A stretch of DNA of 64,000 bases from Leishmania mexicana MHOM/GT/2001/U1103 (lineage: Eukaryota > Euglenozoa > Kinetoplastea > Trypanosomatida > Trypanosomatidae), in assembly GCF_000234665.1 (NCBI RefSeq), contig NC_018317.1, positions 157,285-221,284 of the forward strand, in the 5' to 3' direction. The notes under the pieces were generated by a model, which saw nothing but the letters and a program-made list of their open reading frames with translations, did no database searches and was not told the origin of the DNA. Below are positions 19,993-30,496 of this stretch, piece by piece. Position 1 is the first letter of the stretch; every line of letters begins with the position of its first letter. A program made the position numbers and the translations under genes.

Positions 19993-20892
19993 ATGCAGTC
20001 GGACTTTAGCAACGTGGAGGCGGAGCTGCGCGACATCGAAGAGACCTTCACCACCGGTCGCATGAACGCCTTCGGCTCCGCCTCCACGCAGGACGCCTTC
20101 GTGCATGAGCTGAAGCGCATCGCCGAAATCGAAACACAGGTGTTCTACCGTACCTGCGCGCTCCTCAAGTCGAGCCACACGAACGAGCACAAACTGGTGA
20201 CGAACATGTACGCCAGCGCGCAGCCGCCGCCGCAGTCGCAGCGCTCTGGCCCTGCAACGACGTCGCCCAGCAGCAACCTGGGCGACGGCAGCTTCCGCGC
20301 AAACAGCAGCGGCTTGGAGAACTCGATGTACCGCGGGCCGATGAACCAGCGCAGTCAGCCGTCGTTCGCGTCCGCGGTGGCGGGAGGCCTTAGTGGCGTG
20401 CCTCCGTCCAACAGCAACACTTGCTCGCCAGGCGCCAGTCGGCGACAGTCCCGCCAAGGTTGGGAGAACGTGTCCTCTGGCAACCCCTTCTCCGGCGTTG
20501 GCGACGGTGGCGCTTCATCTGGTGCGGCGCCGCACATTCACCGGAGTGAGTGGGGCAATGAGGACGGCTTTGCGGACAAGGCGTTTGAGGATGTGGCTGC
20601 CCACTTCGAGGAGCTCGAGTCGCAGTTCTTCTCCCTCGGCGATTACCTCCGCGAGATCTCGAAGCACGTCATCCGGCTGAACGACATGTCAAAGCAGGTG
20701 AACAACTGCGTGAGCTACGGCGCCAACGCAGCCCCCGCCGCTGCAGCGAACGCGAACGGAAGCAGCAACAACAACACAGACATGCTGCAGACAGTGGGCA
20801 GCGTGGGGCGGCAGGACTACCCTGGCTCCTTCGTCGATCCCACCAGCATCGGCGGTGGAAGCAGCTACGGGATGGACGGCCCACGTTCGTAG
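19993..20892 (+). CDS. Hypothetical protein with two conserved-looking helical ends
   Basis: A 299-residue protein that I do not recognise. Residues 1-75 are helical (MQSDFSNVEAELRDIEETF, then VHELKRIAEIETQVFYRTC). Residues 76-195 are Ser/Gly/Asn/Pro-rich. Residues about 198-235 are helical again (EDVAAHFEELESQFFSLGDY, then LREISKHVIRLNDMSKQVN). The tail is Ala/Asn/Gly/Ser-rich. The two-helix layout with a flexible linker suggests a binding or adaptor protein, but nothing diagnostic is visible. The ATG lies only 2-5 nt after candidate acceptor AGs at 19986-19987 and 19989-19990, which follow a T-rich tract, so the start is fairly sure. Confidence 0.82.
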   Translation: MQSDFSNVEAELRDIEETFTTGRMNAFGSASTQDAFVHELKRIAEIETQVFYRTCALLKSSHTNEHKLVTNMYASAQPPPQSQRSGPATTSPSSNLGDGSFRANSSGLENSMYRGPMNQRSQPSFASAVAGGLSGVPPSNSNTCSPGASRRQSRQGWENVSSGNPFSGVGDGGASSGAAPHIHRSEWGNEDGFADKAFEDVAAHFEELESQFFSLGDYLREISKHVIRLNDMSKQVNNCVSYGANAAPAAAANANGSSNNNTDMLQTVGSVGRQDYPGSFVDPTSIGGGSSYGMDGPRS

Positions 20893-22726
20893 GTACCAAA
20901 TTAGATGCGTGTGTGTGTGTGTGCGTGTCTGTGCGCATGTCTGCACCTTCCTCCTGCCTCTCCACACGCACACGCACACACACACACACACATACACCCG
21001 CCCTGCTTCGCTCTGTGCTCGAAGTGCGCGCGCCGGCACAGGTGCAGTCCACACACGGGGGAAACCGCATAATGAGCATGTGCGCAACGAAAGCCACGGA
21101 GACTGAGGAGGAGCGCCAGATCCGGTGGTGGTAGTGGGGAAGGCGGTGTTTCTCAGCATCTTCACGGCCCCTTCTTGGATGCTTCGATCACGGAGTTGAG
21201 AAGGCTCGAGAGAGAGGGAAGGACATCGACGCATGGAGGCTGAGACAGTTGGGTGACGTCCTCACTCTGGAAGATCGGGAAGCACGAAGAGCTCCTGGGG
21301 AGGAGCAAGGCAGACGGGATCATCGTGGACACCGACACCCACAAACGCCCTCCTTGATGTTCTTCTTCGGCAGCCACGTGCCGCCCACTTTAGCAGCGAC
21401 TTCCGTATTGCACGCACAGACACTCTCTGCTTGCATATATAGCGGAAGCGCCATCGCGCGCCGATGCATGTCGCCTCCGTTGCGGTTCACCGATACCTCT
21501 TTGTCGCCGCACCTTCCCCCTCCCCCCTTGCTTGAGAATACCTGTGCCTGCCTTGCTGTCTCTCGCGTGTTTCACAAAACTCTGTACTTGGACCTGCGAC
21601 GTCGCTGAGCGGCAGAAGCACGCGAGGAACCTAAGGGTATGGGTGGAGTCGGACGCATCATGCGCCTCGTTAAGCCATCACCATGACGGCAAGGGATCCC
21701 TCTTAGTTGCGTCCCTTTGCATGCACACCCAATCGCCCCGACACCACCTCCTCCCTCCCTATGCGGGATTTACCCGCACCGCCTTGTGTGAATCACCAGG
21801 AGCGATGTGCGCGTGTATAGGCGTGACCTCGTCGGCTACGGTGGCCGAACGCCACAGCGGCGTTGGCTGAATGGAAAACGGGGGGGTAGGAGGGCGCACA
21901 TGGCGGTGCATTTTGTCATCAACCACGGAGAGAGCGTGAAACAGGCCGTGCAGAACCGTGACGCGTGCTTGAAGCGGCAGCAGATCGTGGGGTACTGGGT
22001 CGCACCCCCCTCCCCTCCCCCCGATGCAGCCCATATTCTACCAGAGCACGCATGCTGTTGGGCCGCAGAGTGGGCTTGCTGTGTTCATCTATGCTTGAGG
22101 AGTGGGGGGGGGGTAGTGGTGATGCACAGGGATACACGTGGGAGTCACTGCGCACGCACTGAATCCCTGCGGGCCACTTCCCCCTCCCCCCGTTCCCTCA
22201 TCACCTCCTCCTCGACGTTGTGTGCCTTCGCTTGCGCAGTGGAGCGTCTGCGGTGCGAAGGACCTCAACGAGTACGTCTGCGCGTGTTTTCTTTGTGCAC
22301 TTCGCTCTCTCGTTTTTTCTTGCTGTTGTGTGGCGCACGCCTCATGTACTCATGCGTGTGTCTGCTGGTGCGGTTAGGAAAACTTGCGCGCCTCGCACAC
22401 GCGCACATAGCTGCTTGTGGAGAGGGAGAGAATGCGCACGGTTTCGTCGGTGGGTGGGGGAATGGCAGGAGCGCACGTGCAACTTCGTCGCCCCTCCCCG
22501 AACCCTTTTTCCTGAACGCTGCCGCTTTCTCCATCTTCCCACCTCCCGCTCCACGAGGCACACACACACACACACATACAGACACACTCATGTGCGCTAA
22601 CCATTCAGTCTCTCCCTCGCGTCCTTCTCTCCTTCCTCAACTCTCCTTGCACACGCCCCGGGATCATTACACCACCAAAACAAACAGCTCACACGCGCGT
22701 GCACACACGCTGGCTGGCAGGACGTC
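20893..22726 (+). other. Spacer, about 1.8 kb
   Basis: No gene supported. It has TG and CA tracts (about 20909-20926, 20973-20992, 22559-22577), GA/CT-rich patches and C or G runs. A CT-rich tract (about 22605-22650) is followed by AGs at 22686-22687 and 22719-22720, the candidate acceptors for the importin gene. Frames crossing into the importin gene in other phases are shadows. Confidence 0.55.
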
Positions 22727-25700
22727 ATGTGCGACACACAGGCGAGCGTTGGCAGCGGCGGCGGCAGGAGCAGCAGCACCCCTGACCGACTCTTTCAAAT
22801 CTTCATCGCCACTCTGTCCCCCGACAAGGCCACGCGGCAATCCGCCGAGGACGCGCTTGCTCAGTTGGCCGATGAGGACCCACACTTCGTTCTTCACCTC
22901 TTGGAGCTCGCCTGCCACTCCCCTACGGTGTGCGCGCATACGCTTGGAACAGCGCTGCCGGCGACGGCGAGCGCGCTTCTGGCGAGCGCCATTCGGTTTC
23001 GCAATGAAATTGGCCGCAGCGACTGGAATCGAAACCCGCGCTGCTCCGATGAGGTGAGGCAGCGTGTGCGCGACCACGTCGTGTCGATGCAGTGCCAGCC
23101 CCACGTGTCGGAGGCGGTGCGGCGCCAGCTACTGGCGGCGACGATTGAGGTGGTGAATGCCGACTACCCTGAGCGGTGGCCCGATCTGCTGCCGCAGCTG
23201 ACGGGGCTCGTGGGTCAGAGCATGACGGCGCTGTGTGGGCTCTTTGACTGCAACACGAGCAGCTGCCAGGAAATCGACGGAGACGTCATACACATGATGC
23301 TGCTGCAGCTGAAGGGCTCCCTGGGTGTACTGCGGGGGTGCTGTAAGATCTACGCGGACCCGTTGAGGGTGGACGCCGACGCGGCGGACGGCTTCGCTGG
23401 CCACCTTGCTCCGTTGCTCGTGTCTCTGATGGAGCTGCTGTCGGGGCGGTGGCAGGAGGAGTTGACGACGCTAGCGGGCCACGGTGCCGCAACGGCGACC
23501 TCTAGCCCTTCCTTGACTGTGCCGTTTCGCTTCTCGGCGGAGCTGGAGGAGCTGGCGCACTGCATGCGACTCTCCCTAAAGTGCGTCTTTTCCCTATTTG
23601 AGAGCCGCTGGCCCGCGTGCTTGTGCGAGGTGTCGGCCCTCGACCACCTCTACGCCTCCTGCGTGGTGACGCCGATTCAAACTTTCCAGCAGGTGGTTTT
23701 GCCGCTCTGCCGGGAAAGGCTGGTGCACGCGCTGCACCACCCGGCCGAAACAGGCATGACGGTGACGCAGCTTCACGGTGATCACTTCTCCGACTTCCAG
23801 CAGTCCGCAATGTTTACACTACTCAAGTGGGTCATGAACATCGCCTACAAGCTCACTCAGGAGTTCGCGTCGCCGAAGAGCTGCGAGCGACGCTGCCGCA
23901 CTGCGGCGAAGCACTTCACCGCCCAGTACCTCCAGCCCACCGTCGAGACCGCCCTGGCGCTTGTGCGGTGGCACGCCGGCCCACCGCTCGCCCTAACTTC
24001 CAAAGCTTACATCCTCGCACTCGAGGTGCTGACGCTCGCAGTCCAACACAAGGCTGTATACGCGAGCGTACTGCACCCCAGTGCCGAGGAGCTCATGACG
24101 GTGCTTCTCTTCCCCCGCCTCGCCTTCACGGCCGAGGACGAGGAGCTGTGGTCCGACAACCCGGAGGAGTACGTGCGCAAGCAAGCGAGCCCCGCCGGTG
24201 ACATCTACAGCGCCAAGGTGGTGTCGACGAGCCTCCTCATGTCCCTTGCGGCCGGCACGAAGAAGTTCCACGACAAGAGCCTCTTCCTCTCCCTCATGAA
24301 CTTCTTGCTGAACCAGCTGCAGGCCTACGTCGGTGCGGCTGCGCAGGCGACGAGCGATGACGCCCACTTCTGCACCCCCGCCATGGAGGCGGCGCGCCGT
24401 GTCGATGCCGCACTCTACTGCTTCTACCACTTCAAGAAGATCCTGCTAGCCATGCACTTTGGTGACGACAAGCTCGAGTACGTCCTGTCGACTTTCACGG
24501 TGCCAGTGACGCAGTATTCGCTGGGATTCCTGCGCGCACGCGCGGTGCTGGTTCTCAGCACCTTTGCACCGTCGCTCGAGTGGAGCAGTCCGCTGGCGTA
24601 CCAGCAGGCCCTTCAGCCAGTGCTGTGTCTGCTTAACGACAGCGAGGCGCCGGTGCGTGTGCAGGCCTGCGTGTGCTTTTCCCGCCTCGTCTGTCATCCC
24701 TTCGCGCGCGACGTCATCAACCCCTGCATTGCCGAGCTCATCCAGCACTACTTTAACGTGATGCGGATGATGGACAACGAGGCGGTGGTGCGCACGCTTC
24801 GCAAAACAATCTCGTTCTACAAGAACACGCTGTCGCAATGGGCACTGGAGCTGACGGAGATGCTGGTGAACCACTTTGCCGTCGTGCTGGAGCGTGTGAC
24901 GGCCAAGTACAACGCGCTGGAGTCGATGACGTCGTCAACGGCGCAGACGACGGGTGGAGGTGAAAAAGATGAGCTGTTCCTCGACAATGACGGCTTTGCC
25001 GATGTGCTGATGGCCGCCGACGAGCTTCTGGAGACTCTCACCACGCTCGTTCAAGCGCTTCCGGAGAGCACGGCTACCGTGGCGGCACGGCACGCTGCCG
25101 CTGACTTACTCGCAAAGGTATCTGGTGCATCGTCCTCGTCTTCGTCATCTGCGGCGGCCCCGTGCCCGTCAGCGGAGGCGCTCCAGCAGGACATCTTCGT
25201 GCAGATCCAGCTGCGCGTTGCCCCGATGCTATTTGTGATCCTCGGCCACCAAGGCGGCAGCTCCTACGGTTTCATGGACCCTGCCCTGTCGCTCCTCACC
25301 ACCCTCATCGCGCGCAGCCCAGCCATCGCGTCGCCCATGTGGAAGGTACTGTGGTGCCTCTACCAGCTGATCATCCGTGGCGGCGCTGCCGACTACATCC
25401 AGCAGTTGCTTCCCCCGATCGACAACTTCGTCTCTGTCGAGCCGGTCTCTTTTCTGTACGGCACAGTGACGGAGCTGACGCGCGAGCCGCTGCCGGCAGC
25501 CGTGCCGGCGGAGGAGGCGGCCAAAACGCCGGCGCAGCTGGTCTTGGCCATGTGCGAGGCGGTGCTGGCGAGCACGTCGCTGCGGGAGCGCGAAGTGGCC
25601 GCAGTGCCGAAAGTGTTGGACGTGCTTGTGCAGTGCAGTTGGGCAGCCTCGGCAGCGTCGGCATCGACCGCAGCGTTCACGGAGGCGGCACATGCCTTGG

Positions 25701-26737
25701 TGCAGTACGTGACGCAGCTGTCCTTGAAGACCGCCGGCACACGACCACAGCAGAGCGCGACGTTTCGCGTGTTGCTCGCCAACAACATCTTCTCCTGCCT
25801 TATCGCTGATGCGCCTGCTGCCGTGGCGGTACTGCATGGGCTGCAGGTGACACGCCCGTTTCTGGAGCAGTACGTGTCGCTGCTGGCGCGGAGCGTGTTG
25901 ATTGAGCATAGCGAGGAGGCCATGCTGGGCCTAATGCGCAGCTATGACCGCAGCCTCTTCGTGTACGCCATGGTTTCGTGTCTGCGTGCGCTTGCGGTGA
26001 ACATGATTGGCGCCGGTGCGGCAGAGCTGCAGTCTGGCCTGGAGGGTGTCGTACAGTGTGGTGTGCTGCAGCAGCTGGCTGAGGTGGAGACGACCAACGG
26101 CGCAGCGGAGCTGCGCGTTCATCAGAGACGCATTGCAAAGCTGTCGGGCAAGCCGGCGCCGACCACACATGCCAGCGAAGGCGCCGCCGCGGAGGAGGGG
26201 GACGACGAGGAGGAGGAGTGGGACAGCGAGGCCAGCAGCGAAGAGGACGACGACGACGGTGACGCTGACGACGGCGACGATGACGACGACGAGTGGGGTG
26301 AGGTTGATGTCGACAGCGACAGCACTGAAGGCTTTCTGGGTGGCGAGGACGCCGGCCATGGACCGAGTCGGGACGTCCACTTCCAGGGTATGCTGCGCCA
26401 GGCTCAGGCGCTTCGTGAGACACCGCAGGAGAGGCACCGTAAAAAGACCGCCGGCGACGCCGACGACGCCGACCTGGATGACTTTGAGGAGGAGAACCTG
26501 CTCGACGACGAGGACTTCTCGAGTCCAGTCGACGGTATCAACGCATGGGCAGCCCTGGTCTCGGAGGTGGAGCGGGCCGACGTGGCGGCGGGGGGCAGTG
26601 CCTCTGTGGTGGCGCTGCTGCGCAGCGCCGCTGGTGAGGCGCAGGCTAGTGCTATCATCCGCGCACGTGACCTCACATGTGAGCTTCAGGTGGCCCGGCA
26701 AACCCATCGCGCACTCCTCGATCAAGTGAAGCACTGA
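22727..26737 (+). CDS. Importin-beta family karyopherin (importin-7/8, Nmd5/Sxm1-like)
   Basis: A 1336-residue protein, longer than the 1000-1050 residues usual for importin-7/8. The N-terminus has the importin-beta N-terminal (Ran-binding) helical repeats: LFQIFIATLSPDKATRQSAE and ALAQLADEDPHFVLHLLELA, followed by SALLASAIRFRNEIGRSDWN and RRQLLAATIEVVNADYPERW with PDLLPQL. The NADYPERWPDLL stretch is characteristic of the importin-7/8 branch. HEAT-like helices continue through the protein. A strongly acidic region lies at about residues 1157-1203 (EEGDDEEEEWDSEASSEEDD and onwards), as in importin-7 relatives, and a second acidic patch lies at about 1245-1268. Role: Ran-dependent transport of cargo such as ribosomal proteins or histones through the nuclear pore; the cargo here is unknown. 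Confidence 0.9.
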   Translation: MCDTQASVGSGGGRSSSTPDRLFQIFIATLSPDKATRQSAEDALAQLADEDPHFVLHLLELACHSPTVCAHTLGTALPATASALLASAIRFRNEIGRSDWNRNPRCSDEVRQRVRDHVVSMQCQPHVSEAVRRQLLAATIEVVNADYPERWPDLLPQLTGLVGQSMTALCGLFDCNTSSCQEIDGDVIHMMLLQLKGSLGVLRGCCKIYADPLRVDADAADGFAGHLAPLLVSLMELLSGRWQEELTTLAGHGAATATSSPSLTVPFRFSAELEELAHCMRLSLKCVFSLFESRWPACLCEVSALDHLYASCVVTPIQTFQQVVLPLCRERLVHALHHPAETGMTVTQLHGDHFSDFQQSAMFTLLKWVMNIAYKLTQEFASPKSCERRCRTAAKHFTAQYLQPTVETALALVRWHAGPPLALTSKAYILALEVLTLAVQHKAVYASVLHPSAEELMTVLLFPRLAFTAEDEELWSDNPEEYVRKQASPAGDIYSAKVVSTSLLMSLAAGTKKFHDKSLFLSLMNFLLNQLQAYVGAAAQATSDDAHFCTPAMEAARRVDAALYCFYHFKKILLAMHFGDDKLEYVLSTFTVPVTQYSLGFLRARAVLVLSTFAPSLEWSSPLAYQQALQPVLCLLNDSEAPVRVQACVCFSRLVCHPFARDVINPCIAELIQHYFNVMRMMDNEAVVRTLRKTISFYKNTLSQWALELTEMLVNHFAVVLERVTAKYNALESMTSSTAQTTGGGEKDELFLDNDGFADVLMAADELLETLTTLVQALPESTATVAARHAAADLLAKVSGASSSSSSSAAAPCPSAEALQQDIFVQIQLRVAPMLFVILGHQGGSSYGFMDPALSLLTTLIARSPAIASPMWKVLWCLYQLIIRGGAADYIQQLLPPIDNFVSVEPVSFLYGTVTELTREPLPAAVPAEEAAKTPAQLVLAMCEAVLASTSLREREVAAVPKVLDVLVQCSWAASAASASTAAFTEAAHALVQYVTQLSLKTAGTRPQQSATFRVLLANNIFSCLIADAPAAVAVLHGLQVTRPFLEQYVSLLARSVLIEHSEEAMLGLMRSYDRSLFVYAMVSCLRALAVNMIGAGAAELQSGLEGVVQCGVLQQLAEVETTNGAAELRVHQRRIAKLSGKPAPTTHASEGAAAEEGDDEEEEWDSEASSEEDDDDGDADDGDDDDDEWGEVDVDSDSTEGFLGGEDAGHGPSRDVHFQGMLRQAQALRETPQERHRKKTAGDADDADLDDFEEENLLDDEDFSSPVDGINAWAALVSEVERADVAAGGSASVVALLRSAAGEAQASAIIRARDLTCELQVARQTHRALLDQVKH

Positions 26738-27886
26738 AGAACACGGGGGGTGCCTCTGAGGAGAACACCGCTATGACATCTCTCTGCGCATGCGTGGTCG
26801 GTCCCGCACCTGTCTCCCCAGCCCCCCCTCTACGCCGGCCGAAGCGAAATGTAAGCACACTCACTACCGCACTAAAGAGGATTGTGAAGACGACGTGGCG
26901 GCGGTGGTGGTAGCGGGTGGCGGGGATGAGGAGAGGGGAGTTGGCGGTTGTTGTGGTAACTAGCAACGCAGTGTGCGAGTGCGAGGGAGGGGGAGGGTAT
27001 GATGATGAGGGCCTCGCCAGCGAGACGATCCTGGGCTGGCACACACACGCGCGCACGCGTGGCACACTCATTCCATTCACTTCGGAACCGGCGGACGCAA
27101 CGGTGCGCTTGCTTGCATGCGCTTTTGTGCGTGTGTGTGTGTTTCGAAGCCCCCCCGATACTCCGCCTTCTTTTCCCTATAACACCCACCCACCCAAGGA
27201 CGTTGAACCTTTCACTAACTCACACGTCTCCACTCTCTGCGCGTCACAGGCAGAGAAACACGAAAACACGTCAGAGGGAAAAGGGAGAGGGGGGGGGTAT
27301 TGCCCTTCACCGCTGCAGACCACCCCGTGCTGACCTCCGACTGTTTGCCTGCCTCTCCGACGAACAAGAGGCACGTCTGCGCGCGGCTTTGCTCGCCGCA
27401 GGACGGCGGTTGTCTCATCCTTCGCGCACAGGAGTGCGCCATCATGATGGGTACACGGGCATGTGCGCGTGAAGCTGCGTAAAACGCGTGCCTCGCATTT
27501 TTCTCACAACTCTTCCCTATCATCGGCACACACGTACACAGCAGCAGCAGCAGCACCTTTGTGTGCGTGCGTGCGTGTGTGTCTGGCTCAGGCCGCCACC
27601 ATCTGCGCTCTCACTCTCTTCTCCCCATCTGTTTCTTTATCATTCGACTCGTCCTCAGGCACGGACACACGCAAGGGTAGTGAACGAAACATCAAGCGCC
27701 AGAAGCAGTTACGTGTTGTGGTTACCTGCTGCCTCCCATTCTCCGCCACGTTTTACCCGCACACGCACACACGCATCAAGCGAGAAGTGCGCTAGAAGAC
27801 CCCGCGGCACGGGACACACCAGACATTACATCTCGAGGGTGGAAGCTGGGGACACTTGCGTATTTTCGAATCGAACGCGGCGGAAA
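26738..27886 (+). other. Spacer, about 1.15 kb
   Basis: No gene seen. Mixed GC-rich sequence with purine-rich patches (about 26900-27005, 27270-27300) and CAG/CT-rich stretches. The CT-rich tract at about 27720-27760 followed by AG at 27779-27780 is the likely acceptor for the next gene and leaves a leader without ATG. Confidence 0.55.
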
Positions 27887-29710
27887 ATGGCGGCGTCTGC
27901 ATCGCCCTCAACGAACAACCCGGGTCTGCTCAACCACATGATCCGCGCCGTGCTCGCCGGCGGCTTCATCTCCGTCCTCCTCTTCTTCATGGCGGTGCAC
28001 TTCTACTACGCCAGCGCCGCTCTGCTGGACTTGGTGGTGCTGCTCATTCTCTTTTCTTTCCTGTCCTTCTTTGGCCTGAGCATGGCCTCGCTCGTGCTCT
28101 CGGCCGTGGTGGGCCCTGGTGAACTACCCTCGCGCTTCTCGGCGGCGCGCATGGAGACGTTCATTCGCGAAGAGCTGCAGTGTGCCGTGGCAAAGGCGTG
28201 TGGCCGCAGCGGCAGCGGTCAGGCAGGAACAAGGGCAGGGCCGGTGCGTGAGGGTGCCGCCAGTGACCGCAAGAGCTGCAGTGCTGTGGCGGCGAAGGAG
28301 AAGGTGGAGAAGCCGAACTGGAACGATGTGGATGAGGCTGAGAGCCAGCAGCTGGCGAACGCCGCTTCTGCCGCAGCGATCCTGCGGCGCAGCAGTCCCA
28401 CTGCCGAGGAGGAGGCTCTAGAGCGTACCGCCGTCGAGGCGCGGCTGTGCATGTACACGGAAGACGGTGGCTCGACGTCTCATCTCTCCGATGGCGACAC
28501 GGCAGGTGCAGTGGGCGGGGCACGGCAAGCTGAGGACAACGGCCATGACAGCGAGGAGGTTGCAGCGGAGGGCAACTCAGAGCTGCCGCCGTACATGACG
28601 GAGGCGATGCTAATGCGGCGCCAACGCAAAATCCGTCGAGGGCTGGAGGTTGTGCTGGTGAGTCATGCTGCCCGCAAGGTGCTGGAGGCTATCGACGGCA
28701 CCGACATGGATCGCAAACAGGAGGAGATGGGCTTCCTTATTCCTGGTGCCAACTGGTGCCGGTTCTGCAACTTTTATCAGATGAACGATACGCGTCACTG
28801 CAAGGTGTGCAACCGGTGCGTGTACCGCTCGAAGCTGCACTGCATCTGCTGCGGGCAGTGCATCGGCTACGCGAACAGCAAGTATTACGTGCTCTTTCTT
28901 TTCTACCTATGCCTGTCCTTGGTGATGGCGGACGTGCTCGACCTCTACTGTGTCTTCTGGGGGTACACGTTCTTCTTCAAGGCTTCAGGCGATGCCAACT
29001 CGGTCTTTTATTTGGTCTTTGTGTACAGTGCGAGCTTCGCCGTTGTCGGACTGGGACTCCTGCTGCAGTATCTCTACGCTGCCGGCCGCGGTGTGGGTCT
29101 TCTCACGGACCTGCTGCGACAGCAGCGAGACGAGCTTCAGGTCGCCCGGGCACGCAACAACGGCGAGCAATACCAGCCTGTGCTGTCGGAGAGAACCATG
29201 CACGCGGCCGAGGAGGGTTCGGCCAGTCCCATGCAGGAGGCCTTGCCGTTTAGCTGGCGCATGGCCATGGAGACCGTGGGGGAAGGGCTGCCGCTGCCGC
29301 TGTGGTTCTGGCCGACCCCGACGTTGTCCACCACCAAGGAGACGGATGACCCGCCGGACTTCTGGGTTGCTTTCAAGGAGGCGATCCGCCTTCGCCTGCG
29401 CAGTGTCGCCGACGAGGACGACGTCTTTAGCGACGAGGACGTGCTCGGCGATGCTCATGCGGCCGACGGTCTCACCAATGGCGCAGCACGGTTGGCTGCG
29501 GATATCGCGCGCGTTTCCCCCCAACTTTCGACAGCGTCAACAGTTCTACCGCTAAGGGAGCGAATGCCGCACCACGTGAAGAGCACGGATGTGACGGTGG
29601 TAGACCCGGTGGTGGTAGAGGTGCCTTCCGCAGCCTCACCGACGTACGTGAATCCCTCGGCACCGCCGGCTGCCAAGGTGGCACCTGTTCCTAAGCATGA
29701 GGCGGACTAA
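27887..29710 (+). CDS. DHHC-type cysteine-rich membrane protein with KLHC in place of DHHC
   Basis: A 607-residue protein with the topology of protein S-acyltransferases: two N-terminal membrane helices (about residues 22-70), a long cytoplasmic loop, a cysteine-rich domain (about 290-330), and two more helices (about 333-400). The domain has the ordered pattern WCRFCNFYQMNDTRHCKVCN then RCVYRSKLHCICCGQCIGYA, with N following, matching CxxC...RxxHCxxCxxCV...DHHC...CxGxxN of the zDHHC family. At the catalytic motif the sequence is K316-L317-H318-C319: the acyl-accepting Cys and its His neighbour remain, while Asp and the first His are lost. The Pro-Trp after DHHC is also changed (Ile-Cys). The loop before the domain is unusually long (about 215 residues) and disordered. 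Known family role: palmitoylation in Golgi and other membranes. Whether this one is active is open. The ATG at 27887 is the first after the predicted acceptor. Confidence 0.88.
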   Translation: MAASASPSTNNPGLLNHMIRAVLAGGFISVLLFFMAVHFYYASAALLDLVVLLILFSFLSFFGLSMASLVLSAVVGPGELPSRFSAARMETFIREELQCAVAKACGRSGSGQAGTRAGPVREGAASDRKSCSAVAAKEKVEKPNWNDVDEAESQQLANAASAAAILRRSSPTAEEEALERTAVEARLCMYTEDGGSTSHLSDGDTAGAVGGARQAEDNGHDSEEVAAEGNSELPPYMTEAMLMRRQRKIRRGLEVVLVSHAARKVLEAIDGTDMDRKQEEMGFLIPGANWCRFCNFYQMNDTRHCKVCNRCVYRSKLHCICCGQCIGYANSKYYVLFLFYLCLSLVMADVLDLYCVFWGYTFFFKASGDANSVFYLVFVYSASFAVVGLGLLLQYLYAAGRGVGLLTDLLRQQRDELQVARARNNGEQYQPVLSERTMHAAEEGSASPMQEALPFSWRMAMETVGEGLPLPLWFWPTPTLSTTKETDDPPDFWVAFKEAIRLRLRSVADEDDVFSDEDVLGDAHAADGLTNGAARLAADIARVSPQLSTASTVLPLRERMPHHVKSTDVTVVDPVVVEVPSAASPTYVNPSAPPAAKVAPVPKHEAD

Positions 29711-30460
29711 AGAGGGGGTGGGTGAGGAAGTGGGTGGTGTGCCTGTCTGTCCGCGCGCGCGTGTGTGTGTGTGTGTGTGTGTGTTGTATGAAGAATCCTC
29801 ACGCGACAGCTTGCCGTTGCTCGTTGCTAACGAGAAGGTGACTCCCCCTCCCACCCCTCCCTTTCCCCACCCCGCGGGTGTTTTCTCTATCTACGACGTG
29901 CTCTACGTCTCTGTGACCCCCAATGGGGTTCTTGAAGTTGCTTTTTCCAGATGGCGCCTCCTCCCTCTCCTCCCTTTCACACGCACGTGCACGCTCACGG
30001 ACATCCACAGAGACCCCCCTCCCCCCTCCCTCGCGCTCCCCCCGCTCCCTCCGCTCCCCGCATGCGTCCTCCTCCAACCCCCCTCTTCCTCTACTTGGTG
30101 TTGGTGGGTTCTTCGCCGGGTTTTACCGTTTTTCTTCGATTTGCTGTTTCACCTTTGATCTCTGTCTCCCCTCCCGCCTGGCTGCTTGCCTGACCCCCAC
30201 TCCCTGCCCGCCCGCCTGTCAGCCTCCCGCCCTTCCCGATTCTTCTATGGGTCTTTTACCTCTGGCGTTACGTTTCTCCTCGGGGTAGCCTTGTGTTCCT
30301 GTGCGTATGTATGTATGTGTGTGTGTGTGTTATTCGGGGGAGGGAGGAGTGAGGAAGGGGGAGAAGAGGGGGGTTTTCTTGTTGCTGTGTGTATTCTCTT
30401 GAGCTTGATAGCGCGCTCTTCGCATCATCCTCTGTCAACGTTCACACGCACACACACATA

Positions 30461-30496
30461 TATATCTGTATCTATATATATATATATACAGATATA
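30461..30496. repeat. AT-rich palindrome
   Basis: Two perfect 10-bp inverted arms (30461-30470 and 30487-30496) flank a 16-bp AT-rich centre that is itself almost self-complementary. It could form a hairpin or cruciform. It lies in the presumed 3' UTR or spacer after the DHHC-type gene. Confidence 0.75.

Noticed and set aside
21807..23057. 416-codon frame overlapping the importin start
   Set aside because: It runs out of phase into the importin gene and has no domain-like pattern.
27488..27886. N-terminal extension of the DHHC-type protein
   Set aside because: It translates CA-, CAG- and CT-rich leader sequence upstream of the predicted splice acceptor at 27779-27780.
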